In this document: in pieces, positions 18,555-28,187 of the stretch
How positions within the stretch are numbered: the first letter of the stretch is position 1
Layout of the letters: each line of letters opens with the position of its first letter
Assembly (NCBI GenBank): GCA_963736285.1
Contig: CAVTOA010000002.1
Location: forward strand, 248,001 to 312,000
DNA from: CAVTOA01 sp963736285
Lineage (GTDB): Bacteria > Actinomycetota > Actinomycetes > Mycobacteriales > QHCE01
Direction: 5' to 3'
Length of the DNA: 64,000 nucleotides
Made by a program: the position numbers and the translations under genes
The notes under the pieces: generated by a model
Seen by the model: only the letters and a program-made list of their open reading frames with translations
What the model was told of the DNA's origin: nothing
Databases searched by the model: none

Positions 18555-18667
18555 TGGCGAGATCACGCCCTTGGCCATAGGGCCTGATCTTTAGGCGCGG
18601 TGACTCGGCGGCGTCCGCGGGCGAACGGCCGGAAACAGCTAGCGGCGTGGTTGATTAGGCTCGAGGT

Positions 18668-20101
18668 GTGGAACCAGCCGATCTATTTGACTCCGCACTC
18701 GAAGACGATGCCCAAGGCCAAGTCCAAGAGCACGGTGGACGCGCGGGAGCAGCGCGTCGGCATGCTGCGGGCGCCCACAGTCGCGATGCGGCAGCTGTGT
18801 CAGCTGTCGACCCCGATTCGCCGTTGGCCGTGCGAATGCGTCCGCAAACGCTCGATGAACTTCTTGGGCAGCAACACCTCCTTGCGCCGGGTTCGCCCCT
18901 GCGGCGATTGGTGGAGGGGGACGCACCACTGTCGGTGATTTTGTGGGGGCCGCCGGGGTCTGGCAAAACGACCGTGGCGCACATCGTGTCGCGAGCTACG
19001 AAACGGCGGTTTGTGCGGCTCTCGGCACTTTCTGCTGGGGTGAAGGATGTGCGGGCCGTCATTGACGAAGCAAGGCAGCATCGCGCCACTGGTGAACAGA
19101 CGGTGCTGTTTCTTGATGAGGTACATCGTTTTTCTAAGACACAGCAGGATTCGCTGTTGTCAGCGGTCGAGGATCGCACGATCGCTTTGGTTGCCGCAAC
19201 GACAGAGAATCCGTATTTCTCCATCGTGTCTCCGTTGTTGTCCCGCTCGTTATTGCTGACGTTAGAGCCGCTCACCGATGACCACATTCGGCTACTGATT
19301 ACTCGGGCGTTGACGGACGAACGTGGCCTCGCCGAACGGTTCACGATGGAAAACGCAGCCGAGAACCACATAGTGCGGGTGTCGGGCGGAGACGCCCGCA
19401 AGGCGTTGACCGCGCTGGAGGCGGCGGCCGGCTCGGCCGACGCGCGTGGAGCGTCGGCAATAGACCTGGCGATTACGGAGCAAGCGATCGATCAGGCGGC
19501 GCTGCGTTACGACCGAGACGGCGACGCGCATTATGACGTGGCGAGTGCGCTCATTAAGAGCCTGCGTGGCTCCGATGTAGACGCTGCGTTGCACTGGTTG
19601 GCCAAGATGATCGTGGCGGGGGAGGATCCGCGGTTTATCGCCCGCAGGTTAGTGATTTTTGCAAGTGAAGACATCGGCATGGCCGACCCGACCGCGCTAC
19701 AAATCGCGGTGGCCTCAATGCGGGCTGTGCAAATGGTGGGCTTGCCGGAAGGTCGTATTAACCTCGCACAGGCGGCTATCCATTTGGCTACGGCCCCCAA
19801 GTCCAACGCCGTTATCAGGGCTATCGACGCCGCGATCGGCGACATCAAAGCAGGGCAGACAGGTTCCGTGCCGGTGGGCTTGCGCGATCCGCACTATCCG
19901 GGAGCTAAGCGGATCGGTCATGGCAAGGGTTATCGCTATCCGCATGACGATCCACAAGGGATAGTGCCGCAGCAGTATCCGCCAGACGAAGCCGTAGGGC
20001 GCGACTACTACCACCCAGGCGAGCACGGCGCGGAGAGGCAGCTGGTGGCGAGGGTCCAGAAACTGCGCGCCATTGTTCGAGAAGCACCGGCAGAGCAGTG
20101 A
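18668..20101 (+). CDS. rarA: Replication-associated recombination protein A (RarA/MgsA) AAA+ ATPase
   Basis: Clamp-loader-like AAA+ protein of 477 residues acting at stalled forks. A 50-residue variable leader precedes PLAVRMRPQTLDELLGQQHL, Walker A GPPGSGKTT, Walker B LFLDEVHRF, sensor 1 AATTENPYF, and the sensor 2 SGGDARKALTALE; the C-terminal tetramerisation part has SEDIGMADPTAL and the family hallmark YPHDDPQGIVPQQYPPD. GTG at 18668 is the chosen start; later starts cannot be excluded. It sits downstream of aspS, as in most actinomycetes. Confidence 0.94.
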   Translation: MEPADLFDSALEDDAQGQVQEHGGRAGAARRHAAGAHSRDAAAVSAVDPDSPLAVRMRPQTLDELLGQQHLLAPGSPLRRLVEGDAPLSVILWGPPGSGKTTVAHIVSRATKRRFVRLSALSAGVKDVRAVIDEARQHRATGEQTVLFLDEVHRFSKTQQDSLLSAVEDRTIALVAATTENPYFSIVSPLLSRSLLLTLEPLTDDHIRLLITRALTDERGLAERFTMENAAENHIVRVSGGDARKALTALEAAAGSADARGASAIDLAITEQAIDQAALRYDRDGDAHYDVASALIKSLRGSDVDAALHWLAKMIVAGEDPRFIARRLVIFASEDIGMADPTALQIAVASMRAVQMVGLPEGRINLAQAAIHLATAPKSNAVIRAIDAAIGDIKAGQTGSVPVGLRDPHYPGAKRIGHGKGYRYPHDDPQGIVPQQYPPDEAVGRDYYHPGEHGAERQLVARVQKLRAIVREAPAEQ

Positions 20102-20275
20102 CGCGATGATGGTTAACGGCAACAGAAGTCGTCTAGACGTTGCGCCTCCAACCACGCGGTCCTTACCGGGGCGTCGGGATGAGCAGGGGTACGGCGGCGA
20201 GATAGGCTCGGCGCTCTGATGTGGATGTATTTCGGCCGCAGCGGCCGTTTTGGACGAGCAGGAGGCTGAAATCCA

Positions 20276-20710
20276 GTGTCTGGTGGCGAGATCGCAGCGC
20301 TTATTGCGGCGGGCGCGTTTCTACTGTTAGTGCTTTTCTTGGCCGTTCCTATTCTCAAGCTCGGACGGACTGTCGATGCGGCAACCCGCAGTGTGAGCCA
20401 GCTGACGGATCGGATCGATCCTATTCTCGCCGACACTCATGTCACGGTGGTCAACGTCAATGAGACGTTGGTGGGAGTTAATCAGCAGCTGGCTAAAGTC
20501 GACAACCTCACCGATCATGTTTCTTCCATCACTGGCAACGTCTCCGCGCTGACCTCGCTTGTGTCCGCCACTGTTGCCAGTCCGCTCGTGAAGGTGGCCT
20601 CGTTCGCCTACGGCCTTCGCAAAGCCGCCCGGGGACGTCGCAAGTCCGATATGGACAAACAGGTCAAGGCCGAGATGAAAGCGGCGCGCGGCCGCAGCAA
20701 GGGCGAGTGA
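20276..20710 (+). CDS. DUF948 membrane protein
   Basis: 144 residues: an N-terminal membrane helix (7-27), a helical stretch with DRIDPILADTHVTVVNVNET typical of DUF948 (general stress YtxH-like partners), a second hydrophobic part around SATVASPLVKVASFAYGL, and a very basic tail. GTG at 20276 follows GGAGG. It precedes a second small membrane protein by 3 bases; this pair is found before alaS and ruvX in many actinomycetes. Function unknown. Confidence 0.8.
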   Translation: MSGGEIAALIAAGAFLLLVLFLAVPILKLGRTVDAATRSVSQLTDRIDPILADTHVTVVNVNETLVGVNQQLAKVDNLTDHVSSITGNVSALTSLVSATVASPLVKVASFAYGLRKAARGRRKSDMDKQVKAEMKAARGRSKGE

Positions 20711-20713
20711 GGC

Positions 20714-20983
20714 ATGCGTCGAGTTTTTTGGCTGGGCATCGGCGTTGCTGTCGGAGTGCTGGTGGTGCGCAAGCTGACGAAGACCGCCGAGTCCTACGGT
20801 CCTAAGGGTCTGGCGCAGTCGGCGAAGTCAACCGCGACCGGTCTGCTCAATTCGGCTCGTGCGTTCGCCGATGATGTGCGTGATGCCATGGATGAGCATG
20901 AGGACGAGCTCCTGATCGCACTCGCCACAGAGGTCGAGCCTGTTCGCGCTTCCGGTCTCTCGCGGCATGGAGCGCACGAGTAG
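20714..20983 (+). CDS. Small conserved membrane protein (DUF6167-like)
   Basis: 89-residue protein with one N-terminal membrane helix (FWLGIGVAVGVLVV) and an amphipathic, partly acidic remainder (SYGPKGLAQSAKSTATG, FADDVRDAMDEHEDEL). Pattern and place after the DUF948 gene fit the small actinobacterial family usually found just before alaS. Here no alaS follows: ruvX begins 58 bases after the stop. Function unknown. Confidence 0.7.
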   Translation: MRRVFWLGIGVAVGVLVVRKLTKTAESYGPKGLAQSAKSTATGLLNSARAFADDVRDAMDEHEDELLIALATEVEPVRASGLSRHGAHE

Positions 20984-21041
20984 GTCACCAATATGGGTGC
21001 ACGATCGTCTGAAATTGGGCGAGCGATACGGTGTTCCTGTT

Positions 21042-21491
21042 ATGACTGACCACATTGGCGTCCGACTGGGCATTGATGTAGGCGAGGTGCGGGTAGGGGT
21101 TGCTGTGAGTGACCCCAACGGCATTCTGGCCTCGCCGCTTGTCACGCTCGCCCGGGACCGGCGGCATGGCCGCGACATCGCCGGCATCGCCGCGCTCGTG
21201 GAAGAGCGGCAGGTCATTGAGGTCATCGTAGGCATGCCTACGTCGCTGTCGGGGGCCAAAGGCCGCGCGGCTCGTAACGTGACAAGCTATGTGGATAGGC
21301 TCGCCAAGCGGATAGCACCGGTGCCGGTGCGCACCTGCGATGAGCGGATGACTACGGTCATCGCGAGTCGCACGTTGAGCGAGCAAGGCGTTCGCGCTCA
21401 TCGTCAGCGAGCTGTGATCGACCAGGCGGCTGCGGTACTCATTTTGCAGTCATGGCTCGATGGCCGCCGCGATGAGTACAGACAGCCATGA
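21042..21491 (+). CDS. ruvX: Holliday junction resolvase-like protein RuvX (YqgF)
   Basis: 149-residue RNase H-like protein needed for pre-16S rRNA 5'-end maturation in other bacteria. Visible are GIDVGEVRVGVAVSD at the N-terminus, VIVGMPTSLSGAKGRAA in the middle, and TCDERMTTVIASR with the late QAAAVLILQSWLD. ATG at 21042 gives the normal start; the frame is open further upstream into the previous gene without homology. It is followed after 15 bases by mltG, the standard order. Confidence 0.92.
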   Translation: MTDHIGVRLGIDVGEVRVGVAVSDPNGILASPLVTLARDRRHGRDIAGIAALVEERQVIEVIVGMPTSLSGAKGRAARNVTSYVDRLAKRIAPVPVRTCDERMTTVIASRTLSEQGVRAHRQRAVIDQAAAVLILQSWLDGRRDEYRQP

Positions 21492-21506
21492 TCATCGGGA
21501 GGTTCG

Positions 21507-23123
21507 GTGAGCTCTGGCAGGTCCCGGCCAGGTCGTGCGCCACAGCAGCGAGCTGCGAGCGAGCGGAACCACGGTGCCGTGTACGGCTCACAACATGGGG
21601 TGCGCGACGGTAGCGATGCCTGGCGTGACGACAATTACGGCACAGTTCCTTCTCGACCGTCGCGGCACCATGCGCGAGAGCCATGGGATGAGTCCGCCGT
21701 GCCATCTCGGTCGACTCGGGGAGAGGCATCTCGGCGCCGACCGCACGAGCGTTATCCCGAGCAACGTGCGTCTCACGATGTACAAGGGCGGGGAGAGGAC
21801 CGCCGCCGCGGTCATGGGCGGCACTCCCAGGCAGAATCAGATCCTTACGACCCCTACACCAATGATGCGCGTGCTAGCCGCCATGGCCGTAGTCCCCGCG
21901 TTGATGAGCCAGCGCCGCTCGCTCGCGCCCGCAGGGGTGTCCGCGATGAGGGTCTCTACGCGGACGACAGGCGCGGTCTCGGTGGTCTCCAGGATCTTCC
22001 GGTCGATGCCGAGCGCCATCCAGTGGGTGGCACCCGCGCGGCGCGGCACCAGCGTCGGCGTCAGCGGATGCGTGAGCGTCGACGTAATGTCACTGCTGCG
22101 GTTGCGGTAGTGCTGGTATTTCTCTTATTGGCCGTGGGTGGTTGGTGGGGTTTTGGCAAGGTGCGCGATTTCTTCTCGGCCCCCGACTATTCCGGAAACG
22201 GAACGGGCTCGGTCATGGTGACAATTGACGATGGCGAGACCGCCGCGGCCATTGGCAACACATTGGTACGGCACCAGGTTGTTAAAAGCGCTGAGGCATT
22301 TGTGCGGGCGGCGAAAGACGATTCTCGATCTCGCAATTTACAGCCGGGCACATATCGCCTACATAAGGAAATGAATGCCGCTGCGGCGCTGCGCATGCTT
22401 TTGGACAAAAAGAGCCGGGTGGGCGGGGTTACTCTTCCGGAGGGCGCCAGCGTCAAACAAATGTTGCAAAAGATCAGCGATCAGACTCATACACCGTTAG
22501 CAGAGCTACAGAATGCCGCGCAAGATACCGGAAGTCTCGGGTTGCCAGATTGGTCAAGCGGCCATCTTGAGGGTTTTCTTTTTCCCGGAACATATCAATT
22601 TCGGCCGCATAGCGATGCCAAGACCATACTGTCCACTATGGTCGCACGAACCGTGCAAGAGCTGACCACCCTTGATTTTGTGAACAAAGCAAATGCGAAA
22701 GGCATGGAGCCTTACCAGGTGCTCACGGTGGCTTCGCTGGTGGAAGGCGAAGGAATTACCAGCGACTTTGGAAAAATCGCCCAGGTGGTGTACAACCGTT
22801 TAGCGCAAGATATGCGACTCGATTTTGATTCCACCACCCAATACTGGCTTGAACTTAATGGTCATGATCGAAAAGACCATTTGACGGACGACGACATCCG
22901 AAATAGCGCTAACAATTACAGCACCACCTTAAACAAAGGGTTGCCGCCCACGGCTATTGCGAATCCTGGCAAAAACGCACTTGATGCCGCTATTAATCCG
23001 GAATCCGGTCCGTGGCTTTATTTCGTGGTGACAGAGTCCGATGGCCATTCTGCATTCACAGATAGTTTGGATGAGCAAAACCGTAATGTGGAAATTTGCA
23101 GAGAAAAGAATCTTGGTTGCTAA
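21507..23123 (+). CDS. mltG: Endolytic murein transglycosylase MltG
   Basis: Cleaves nascent glycan strands in peptidoglycan. The 538-residue protein has about 190 residues of cytoplasmic, Arg/Asp/Ser-rich low-complexity sequence, a single membrane helix (AAVAVVLVFLLLAVGGWWGF), a LysM-like part (VMVTIDDGETAAAIGNTL) and the YceG catalytic domain with LEGFLFPGTYQF, LTVASLVEGEG containing the catalytic Glu, VVYNRL, and LPPTAIANPG. GTG at 21507 follows GGGAGG. The stop overlaps the aroE ATG by one base, so the two are translationally linked. The long cytoplasmic arm is common in actinobacterial MltG. Confidence 0.93.
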   Translation: MSSGRSRPGRAPQQRAASERNHGAVYGSQHGVRDGSDAWRDDNYGTVPSRPSRHHAREPWDESAVPSRSTRGEASRRRPHERYPEQRASHDVQGRGEDRRRGHGRHSQAESDPYDPYTNDARASRHGRSPRVDEPAPLARARRGVRDEGLYADDRRGLGGLQDLPVDAERHPVGGTRAARHQRRRQRMRERRRNVTAAVAVVLVFLLLAVGGWWGFGKVRDFFSAPDYSGNGTGSVMVTIDDGETAAAIGNTLVRHQVVKSAEAFVRAAKDDSRSRNLQPGTYRLHKEMNAAAALRMLLDKKSRVGGVTLPEGASVKQMLQKISDQTHTPLAELQNAAQDTGSLGLPDWSSGHLEGFLFPGTYQFRPHSDAKTILSTMVARTVQELTTLDFVNKANAKGMEPYQVLTVASLVEGEGITSDFGKIAQVVYNRLAQDMRLDFDSTTQYWLELNGHDRKDHLTDDDIRNSANNYSTTLNKGLPPTAIANPGKNALDAAINPESGPWLYFVVTESDGHSAFTDSLDEQNRNVEICREKNLGC

Positions 23124-23964
23124 TGAGTAATTGGCATCGCGCGGCAGTGCTAGGTAAACCAATCGGACATTCGCTCTCGCCGGTGTTGCATCGCGCGGCG
23201 TATCGTGCGTTAGGCCTCACAGACTGGCGTTTTGCGGCCTACGAATGCGGTGAGGCAGAACTGCCCGCGATTGTGTCGTCATTGGACGAGGCGTGGGCTG
23301 GTCTGTCACTCACTATGCCGCTTAAACGGGTCGCTTTAGACGTCGCCACGGAGGTATCACCTCGGGCGGCCGCCATCGGGGCAGCCAATACCTTGCTGCT
23401 GCGTGACGGAGCGATTCGGGCCGAAAACACCGACGCACCGGGCATGGTCGACGCGTTGCGGGAGGCGGGATGCGCCAGCGCGGAGCGAGCGGTGGTGATC
23501 GGCGCGGGTGGCACGGCGCAAGCCGCACTCGCCGCACTCACGGAATTGACCACGGCGCCGGTGCACATAGTGGTACGGGAGCCCGCGCGTGCCCGCACCG
23601 CACAGATGGCGGCGGAGCGGTTAGGGTGTCGCGACGGAGGTAATGCGGCTCGATGACGCAGCTGAGCTGCTCGCCGATGCTGATGTGGTCATCTCCACTC
23701 TGCCGTGGGGCGCGGCCGATCAACTGGCGCATCTGCCATGGCGTCGGTCGACCACAGTGTTCGACGTCATCTATGACCCATGGCCAACCCCCCTTGCCGA
23801 GGCGGTGCTCGCCCAACAAGGCAGGGTGGTGTCGGGTTTGGACTTGGTGCTGCATCAGGCTGGGCCACCAGATTCAACTGATGACTGGTCAGCCGGCGCC
23901 CCTCGACGCGATGAGGTCCGCATTGGCGGCGAGCCGCCGCGTCATACGCCGGGTAAGCATCTAA
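23123..23964 (+). pseudogene. aroE: Shikimate dehydrogenase AroE, two one-base insertions
   Basis: NADP-dependent reduction of 3-dehydroshikimate. The catalytic start AAVLGKPIGHSLSPVLHRAA, the TMPLKR loop with its Lys, GAANTLL, the Asp of NTDAPG and the nucleotide motif IGAGGTAQAAL are intact. The frame is broken twice: an extra G in GGG at 23624-23626 and an extra C in CC at 23865-23866. With both removed the protein runs on through MRLDDAAELLADADVVISTL and HQIQLMTGQPAPLDAM to a stop at 23962-23964, about 279 residues. All key residues survive, so sequence error is likelier than loss of function. The stop overlaps the next gene's ATG. Confidence 0.85.
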
Positions 23965-24764
23965 TGCCTATCGGATTCGCCATCGCGATCGCAGCAATGC
24001 GGTCTGGCCGTTGGATGGGCGCTGACGATCGTCATGTGGCGCGCGCCGCGTCGGGAGCCGCTGTGGCGTGGCTCTTCGCGCTGCGTGCAGTGTCAGCTTC
24101 CATTGGCGGCCCGAGATCTGATTCCGGTGTGGTCGTGGGTTTATTTGCGCGGACGTTGCCGGCAATGCGGTTCCGCCATTGGCTGGCGATATCCGCTGGT
24201 GGAGGTTGACCACGGCCATTTTGTTCGCTGGGTTGTGTTGGCGAAGAGCAGGGTGGGCGCCGCCCATGCTGGCAGAACTGTATCTTGTGGCGTTAGCGGT
24301 CGTGTTGGTGGTGATCGACGTCCAGCTGCATCGATTGCCCGACCGGCTCACGCTTCCTTCTTATCTTGTCGTAGGGTGCATTGCTTGTGTTTGCGAGCTA
24401 CGTCGCAGCCGATTGGTCGGCGTTATTGCGGGCGTTGCTGGGTGGGTTGGTGCTGTTTGCCGGCTATTTCTTGCTGGCCGTGCTGATCCCAGGTGGCATG
24501 GGTTTTGGCGACGTCAAACTCGCGGGTGTATTAGGACTGATGCTCGGATGGCTGGGGTGGGGGTCTGTGATCACCGGCACGGTGCTCGCTTTTATCTACG
24601 GTGGTATAGGAAGCCTGGGTCTGCTGGCTATACGACGAGCGAGCCGCACGACCAGAGTCGCATTTGGACCTTTCATGCTCGCCGGCGCGCTCACCATCCT
24701 GATGTTAGGCGCCGATGGCACATCCAGCTGGTTTAACGATGCCGCCCGCATCGCTTTCGGCTAG
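23964..24764 (+). pseudogene. Prepilin peptidase (A24 family), three one-base insertions
   Basis: Membrane aspartic peptidase that trims type IV pilin-like leaders. When repaired it has an N-terminal helix (MPIGFAIAIAA...VGWALTIVMW), the zinc-type cysteine pairs CVQC and CRQC around DLIPVWSWVYLRGR, the first catalytic Asp region VVIDVQLHRLPD, and the second catalytic site GMGFGDVKLAG. The frame slips at an extra A (AA 23996-23997), an extra G (GG 24204-24205) and an extra G (GGG 24374-24376). Translation would begin at the ATG overlapping the aroE stop. A single prepilin peptidase in the aro cluster is common in actinomycetes. The breaks look like sequence errors. Confidence 0.78.
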
Positions 24765-24801
24765 CTCAATACGCGTACGACCGGCATGCGAGACTTGGCG
24801 C

Positions 24802-25985
24802 ATGTTGCGCTGGTTGACCGCTGGGGAATCACACGGCCCGGCCCTGGTGGCCACTATCGATGGCCTGCCGGCTGGCGTCGAGGTCACGTCGAGTGACCTG
24901 AAGGAGCAGCTTGCTCGCCGGCGGCTTGGTTATGGCCGTGGCGCGCGGATGAAGTTTGAGCGAGACGTGGTGGAGGTCCTAGGTGGACTGCGCCATGGCG
25001 TCACACTTGGCAGCCCGTTTGCGGTCCGGATCGGCAATACCGAGTGGCCAAAGTGGGAAAAGGTCATGGCGGCGGACCCCGTGCCCGCTGAGGAGATCGC
25101 CGAGTTGGCGCGGAACGCACCGCTTACTCGGCCCCGCCCCGGGCACGCCGACCTCGCCGGCATGCAGAAATACCACGTCAGCGATGCTCGCCCGATCCTG
25201 GAACGGGCCAGTGCACGAGAAACCGCGGCGCGGGTGGCACTGGGCACTGTTGCGCAGGCACTGTTGCGGCAGGTGTTGGGCGTGGAGATCGTCAGCCACG
25301 TCGTGGAGATCGGCTCGGTTGCAGCGGTAGGGTACGCCAGCTCCCCACGCCGGCCGATCAGGGAAACGATCGACGCCGACCCCATGCGGTGCTTCGAAGC
25401 CGACGCATCGGCCCGGATGGTGGCGGAGGTCGATGCGGCGAAGGCGGACGCTGACACGCTCGGCGGAGTCGTGGAAGTGCTGGCGTATGGCCTTCCGCCC
25501 GGGTCTGGGTAGCCACGTGCAGTGGGATCGCAAACTCGACGCGCGCGTCGCGGCCGCGCTGATCAGCATTCAAGCGGTCAAAGGTGTGGAGATCGGCGAT
25601 GCGTTTACCCAGGCGCGTAGCCGAGGCTCGGCGGCGCACGACGAGATCGTCAATACCGCAGATGGCGTGCGCCGGCTGACGGGGCGTGCCGGTGGACTAG
25701 AAGGCGGCATTACCACTGGTGAGGTGCTCCGAGTGCGTGCGGCGATGAAGCCGATCTCCAGCTCTGTCCCGCCCATTATCCACTGTGGACGTCGTAACCG
25801 GTGAGCCGGCAGAAGCGATTACCCAGCGCAGTGACGTCTGTGCGGTGCCGCCAGCGGCAGTAGTGGCCGAAGCAATGCTGGCGTTGGTGCTCGCCGATGC
25901 CGCCATGGAAAAGTTCGGCGGCGACAGCGTGACGGAGATGCGCCGCAACGTTGCCAGCTACCGCGACTCGCTCATCATCTCTTGA
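24802..25985 (+). pseudogene. aroC: Chorismate synthase AroC, two one-base insertions
   Basis: Last step of the shikimate pathway, EPSP to chorismate with reduced FMN. The conserved start MLRWLTAGESHGPALVATI, RRRLGYGRGARMKFE, TRPRPGHADLAG, ERASARETAARVA, GLGSHVQWDRKLDAR, AHDEIV and GGLEGGITTGE are present. The frame breaks at an extra G in GGG (25501-25503) and an extra C in CCC (25772-25774); removing both gives one protein of about 393 residues ending DSLIIS at 25985. Normal length and complete motifs argue for errors in the sequence. aroK starts 67 bases further on. Confidence 0.87.
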
Positions 25986-26052
25986 GCGTCTTGTCACCGG
26001 GACCATCGGACGCAATCCGCAGCGGGACCACGATGCCCTCTAAGCTCACGTT

Positions 26053-26615
26053 ATGGTCGAAAATGGTCGGCGAGCGCCGATGATGGTACTGGTGGGGCGC
26101 GCCCGGTGCCGGGAAATCCACGGTAGGCCGGCTACTGGCGCACCAATTGAGGTGCCTCTTTTTACGACGTGGATACTGCGATCAATGTCATGCAGGCAAG
26201 TCAATTAGGGACGATTTTTATCGACGACGGCGAGCCTGCGTTCCGTGCGATTAGAGGAGGAGGCGATCGCACAAGGCCTCAATGCGAGAGTCCGGCGTGG
26301 TCGCACTCGGTGGGGGCGCGGTGTTGTCAGAGCGAACTCGGGAGAGGTTGGTGCGGCATCGAGTGGTGTGGCTCCAGGTCGAGTTTGCCGAAGCCCTTAA
26401 GCGGGTGGGGTTGGACGCAGGCCGCCCGGTTTTGGCTCTTAACCCAAGGGCTACACTGCGTCAGCTTGCTTAAAGAACGCACACCGTTATATTCCGAGGT
26501 GGCGACCGTGGCGGTGAGCACTGACGGTGCGAGCCCGCAAGAAGTGGTCGCACGAATTGTCAGCAAACGTGGCCAGGTTCAGAACCGCCGAGATAGTCGA
26601 CAACGAAATCAGTGA
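26053..26615 (+). pseudogene. aroK: Shikimate kinase AroK, five one-base insertions
   Basis: Phosphorylates shikimate. Repaired sequence has the P-loop GAPGAGKSTVGRLLA, the shikimate-binding DVDTAI, FRAxEEEAI, the GVVALGGGAVLSERTRE loop and the lid region GRPVLALNPRATLRQLLKER. Five extra bases break it: G in GGGG 26094-26097, T in TTTTT 26159-26163, A near 26250, A in AA 26281-26282 and G near 26468. Frame arithmetic from ATG 26053 to the stop at 26613-26615 agrees with exactly five insertions. This is the most damaged gene in the window, yet no residue of the active site is lost. ATGs at 26080 and 26083 are alternative starts. Confidence 0.8.
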
Positions 26616-26627
26616 AGAGGCATCGCG

Positions 26628-27743
26628 ATGATGACCCGTATTCCGGTGGCCGGGGCACAGCCCTATGACGTGCTTGTCGGGACCAACCTGGTTGACGAAC
26701 TGCCGCGTCTACTCGCCGATGCACGGCGGGTTGCGCTGATGTATCAACCCACTCTGCGTGGTGCGGCTGAGTCCATGGGCGAGATCCTGCGCGGCAGCGG
26801 CTACGTGGCGCACCTGGTGGAGGTAGCTGACGGCGAAGAAGCGAAGTCGTTGGCGCTCGCTGAGTTTTGTTGGGACACCCTCGGCAACGCTGGATTCACT
26901 CGCAGCGATGCCATCATCGGACTAGGTGGGGGAGCGCTCACTGACTTGGCGGGTTTCGTCGCCGCGACCTGGCTTCGGGGGGTCCGGGTCATACAGATCC
27001 CCACCACGTTGCTCGGCATGGTCGATGCCGCGATCGGCGGCAAGACGGCGATCAACACCGCGGCGGGCAAGAATCTTGTTGGCGCGTTTCATTCGCCGGC
27101 GGGGGTGTTGTGCGATCTGGTCACCCTCACCACATTGCCGCAGGTGGAGCTGGCAAGCGGTTTGGCTGAGGTGGTCAAATGTGGGTTTATCGCTGACCCT
27201 CAGATAATTGCTGCGCTTGAGGCCAACCCTGCGGCTGCACTCGACCCACGTTCGCCATTGCTCGAAGAACTGATCGTGCGGGCGGTGCGGGTCAAAGCCA
27301 CTGTGGTGTCTGAGGATCTGCGGGAGAACGGTCGGCGCGAGATCCTCAATTACGGCCACACCCTCGGCCATGCCATAGAAAAACAGCAGCAGTATCGGTG
27401 GCGGCATGGCGCGGCGGTCAGCGTCGGCATGGTGTTCGCCGCCGAGCTTGCGCGACTTGCGGGAGTGCTTACGGATCCCGGTCTGGTGGATCGACACCGT
27501 CGGTTGCTCACCGCTTTGGGTTTGCCCATTCGCTACCGCACGGATGACTGGAACGAGCTGCTGACATCGATGCGCATCGACAAAAAGGCACGCGGCGACC
27601 GGATGCGGTTCATTGTGCCGCAAGCACTGGGCCAACCCACGATCCTGGATAACCCGGACGCTGAGCTCGTGGCAGCTGCCTATCAGGCGCTACTAGGTGG
27701 CGGCTCCAGCGAAGGCCAGCCTTATCAGGAGGTATCACGATGA
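26628..27743 (+). CDS. aroB: 3-dehydroquinate synthase AroB
   Basis: NAD- and metal-dependent cyclisation of DAHP to 3-dehydroquinate. The intact 371-residue protein has the nucleotide motif GLGGGALTDLAGFVAATW, QIPTTLLGMVDAAIGGKT, the metal-ligand regions with AEVVKCGFI, LNYGHTLGHAIE and WRHGAAVSVGM. Start is ATG at 26628 or 26631, behind GAAGAGG. It is the first unbroken gene after the damaged aroE-aroK block, and its stop overlaps the aroQ ATG by four bases. Confidence 0.95.
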   Translation: MMTRIPVAGAQPYDVLVGTNLVDELPRLLADARRVALMYQPTLRGAAESMGEILRGSGYVAHLVEVADGEEAKSLALAEFCWDTLGNAGFTRSDAIIGLGGGALTDLAGFVAATWLRGVRVIQIPTTLLGMVDAAIGGKTAINTAAGKNLVGAFHSPAGVLCDLVTLTTLPQVELASGLAEVVKCGFIADPQIIAALEANPAAALDPRSPLLEELIVRAVRVKATVVSEDLRENGRREILNYGHTLGHAIEKQQQYRWRHGAAVSVGMVFAAELARLAGVLTDPGLVDRHRRLLTALGLPIRYRTDDWNELLTSMRIDKKARGDRMRFIVPQALGQPTILDNPDAELVAAAYQALLGGGSSEGQPYQEVSR

Positions 27744-28186
27744 CCGCCCCAGCGTCCGACCGTCGCGTGCTGGTGCTCATTGGCCCTAATCTGGGCCGGT
27801 TGGGTACCCGCGAACCCAGCATCTACGGCACCACCACTCATGCTGATCTGATCGCTTTGTGTGAAAAGACCGGCAGCGAGCTGGGCTTGGCGGTGGAGGT
27901 GCGGCAAACAGATGCCGAGTATGAGATGTTGTCCTGGCTTCATGAGGCCGCAGACAACGAGCTTCCGGTGGTTCTTAACGCAGCTGCCTGGACGCACTAT
28001 TCGGTCGCTGTCCGGGACGCCTGCGCCATGCTTACTACCCCGTTGCTGGAGGTGCACATGAGCAACGTGCACGCCCGTGAAGAATTCCGCCGCACGTCAC
28101 TGATCTCACCAGTAGCGACGGGGGTCATTTGTGGCCTGGGGGTCGATAGCTACCAGCTCGCGTTGCGCTGGCTAGCAACGCATTAG
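27740..28186 (+). CDS. aroQ: Type II 3-dehydroquinate dehydratase
   Basis: Dehydrates 3-dehydroquinate in the shikimate pathway; forms dodecamers. 148 residues with the N-terminal motif LIGPNLGRLGTREPSIYG containing the catalytic Tyr, the NAAAWTHYSVAVRDA loop and the EVHMSNVHAREEFR catalytic His segment. The usual GPNLNLLG is GPNLGRLG here, a variation near the mobile lid. It overlaps aroB by four bases; together with aroE, aroC, aroK and aroB it covers five of the seven pathway steps, leaving DAHP and EPSP synthases elsewhere. Confidence 0.94.
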   Translation: MTAPASDRRVLVLIGPNLGRLGTREPSIYGTTTHADLIALCEKTGSELGLAVEVRQTDAEYEMLSWLHEAADNELPVVLNAAAWTHYSVAVRDACAMLTTPLLEVHMSNVHAREEFRRTSLISPVATGVICGLGVDSYQLALRWLATH

Positions 28187-28187
28187 A

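Noticed and set aside
21507..22080. Separate gene for the low-complexity N-terminal part of MltG
   Set aside because: The frame is continuous with the catalytic domain, has a good ribosome site at 21497-21502, and such cytoplasmic arms are usual in actinobacterial MltG.
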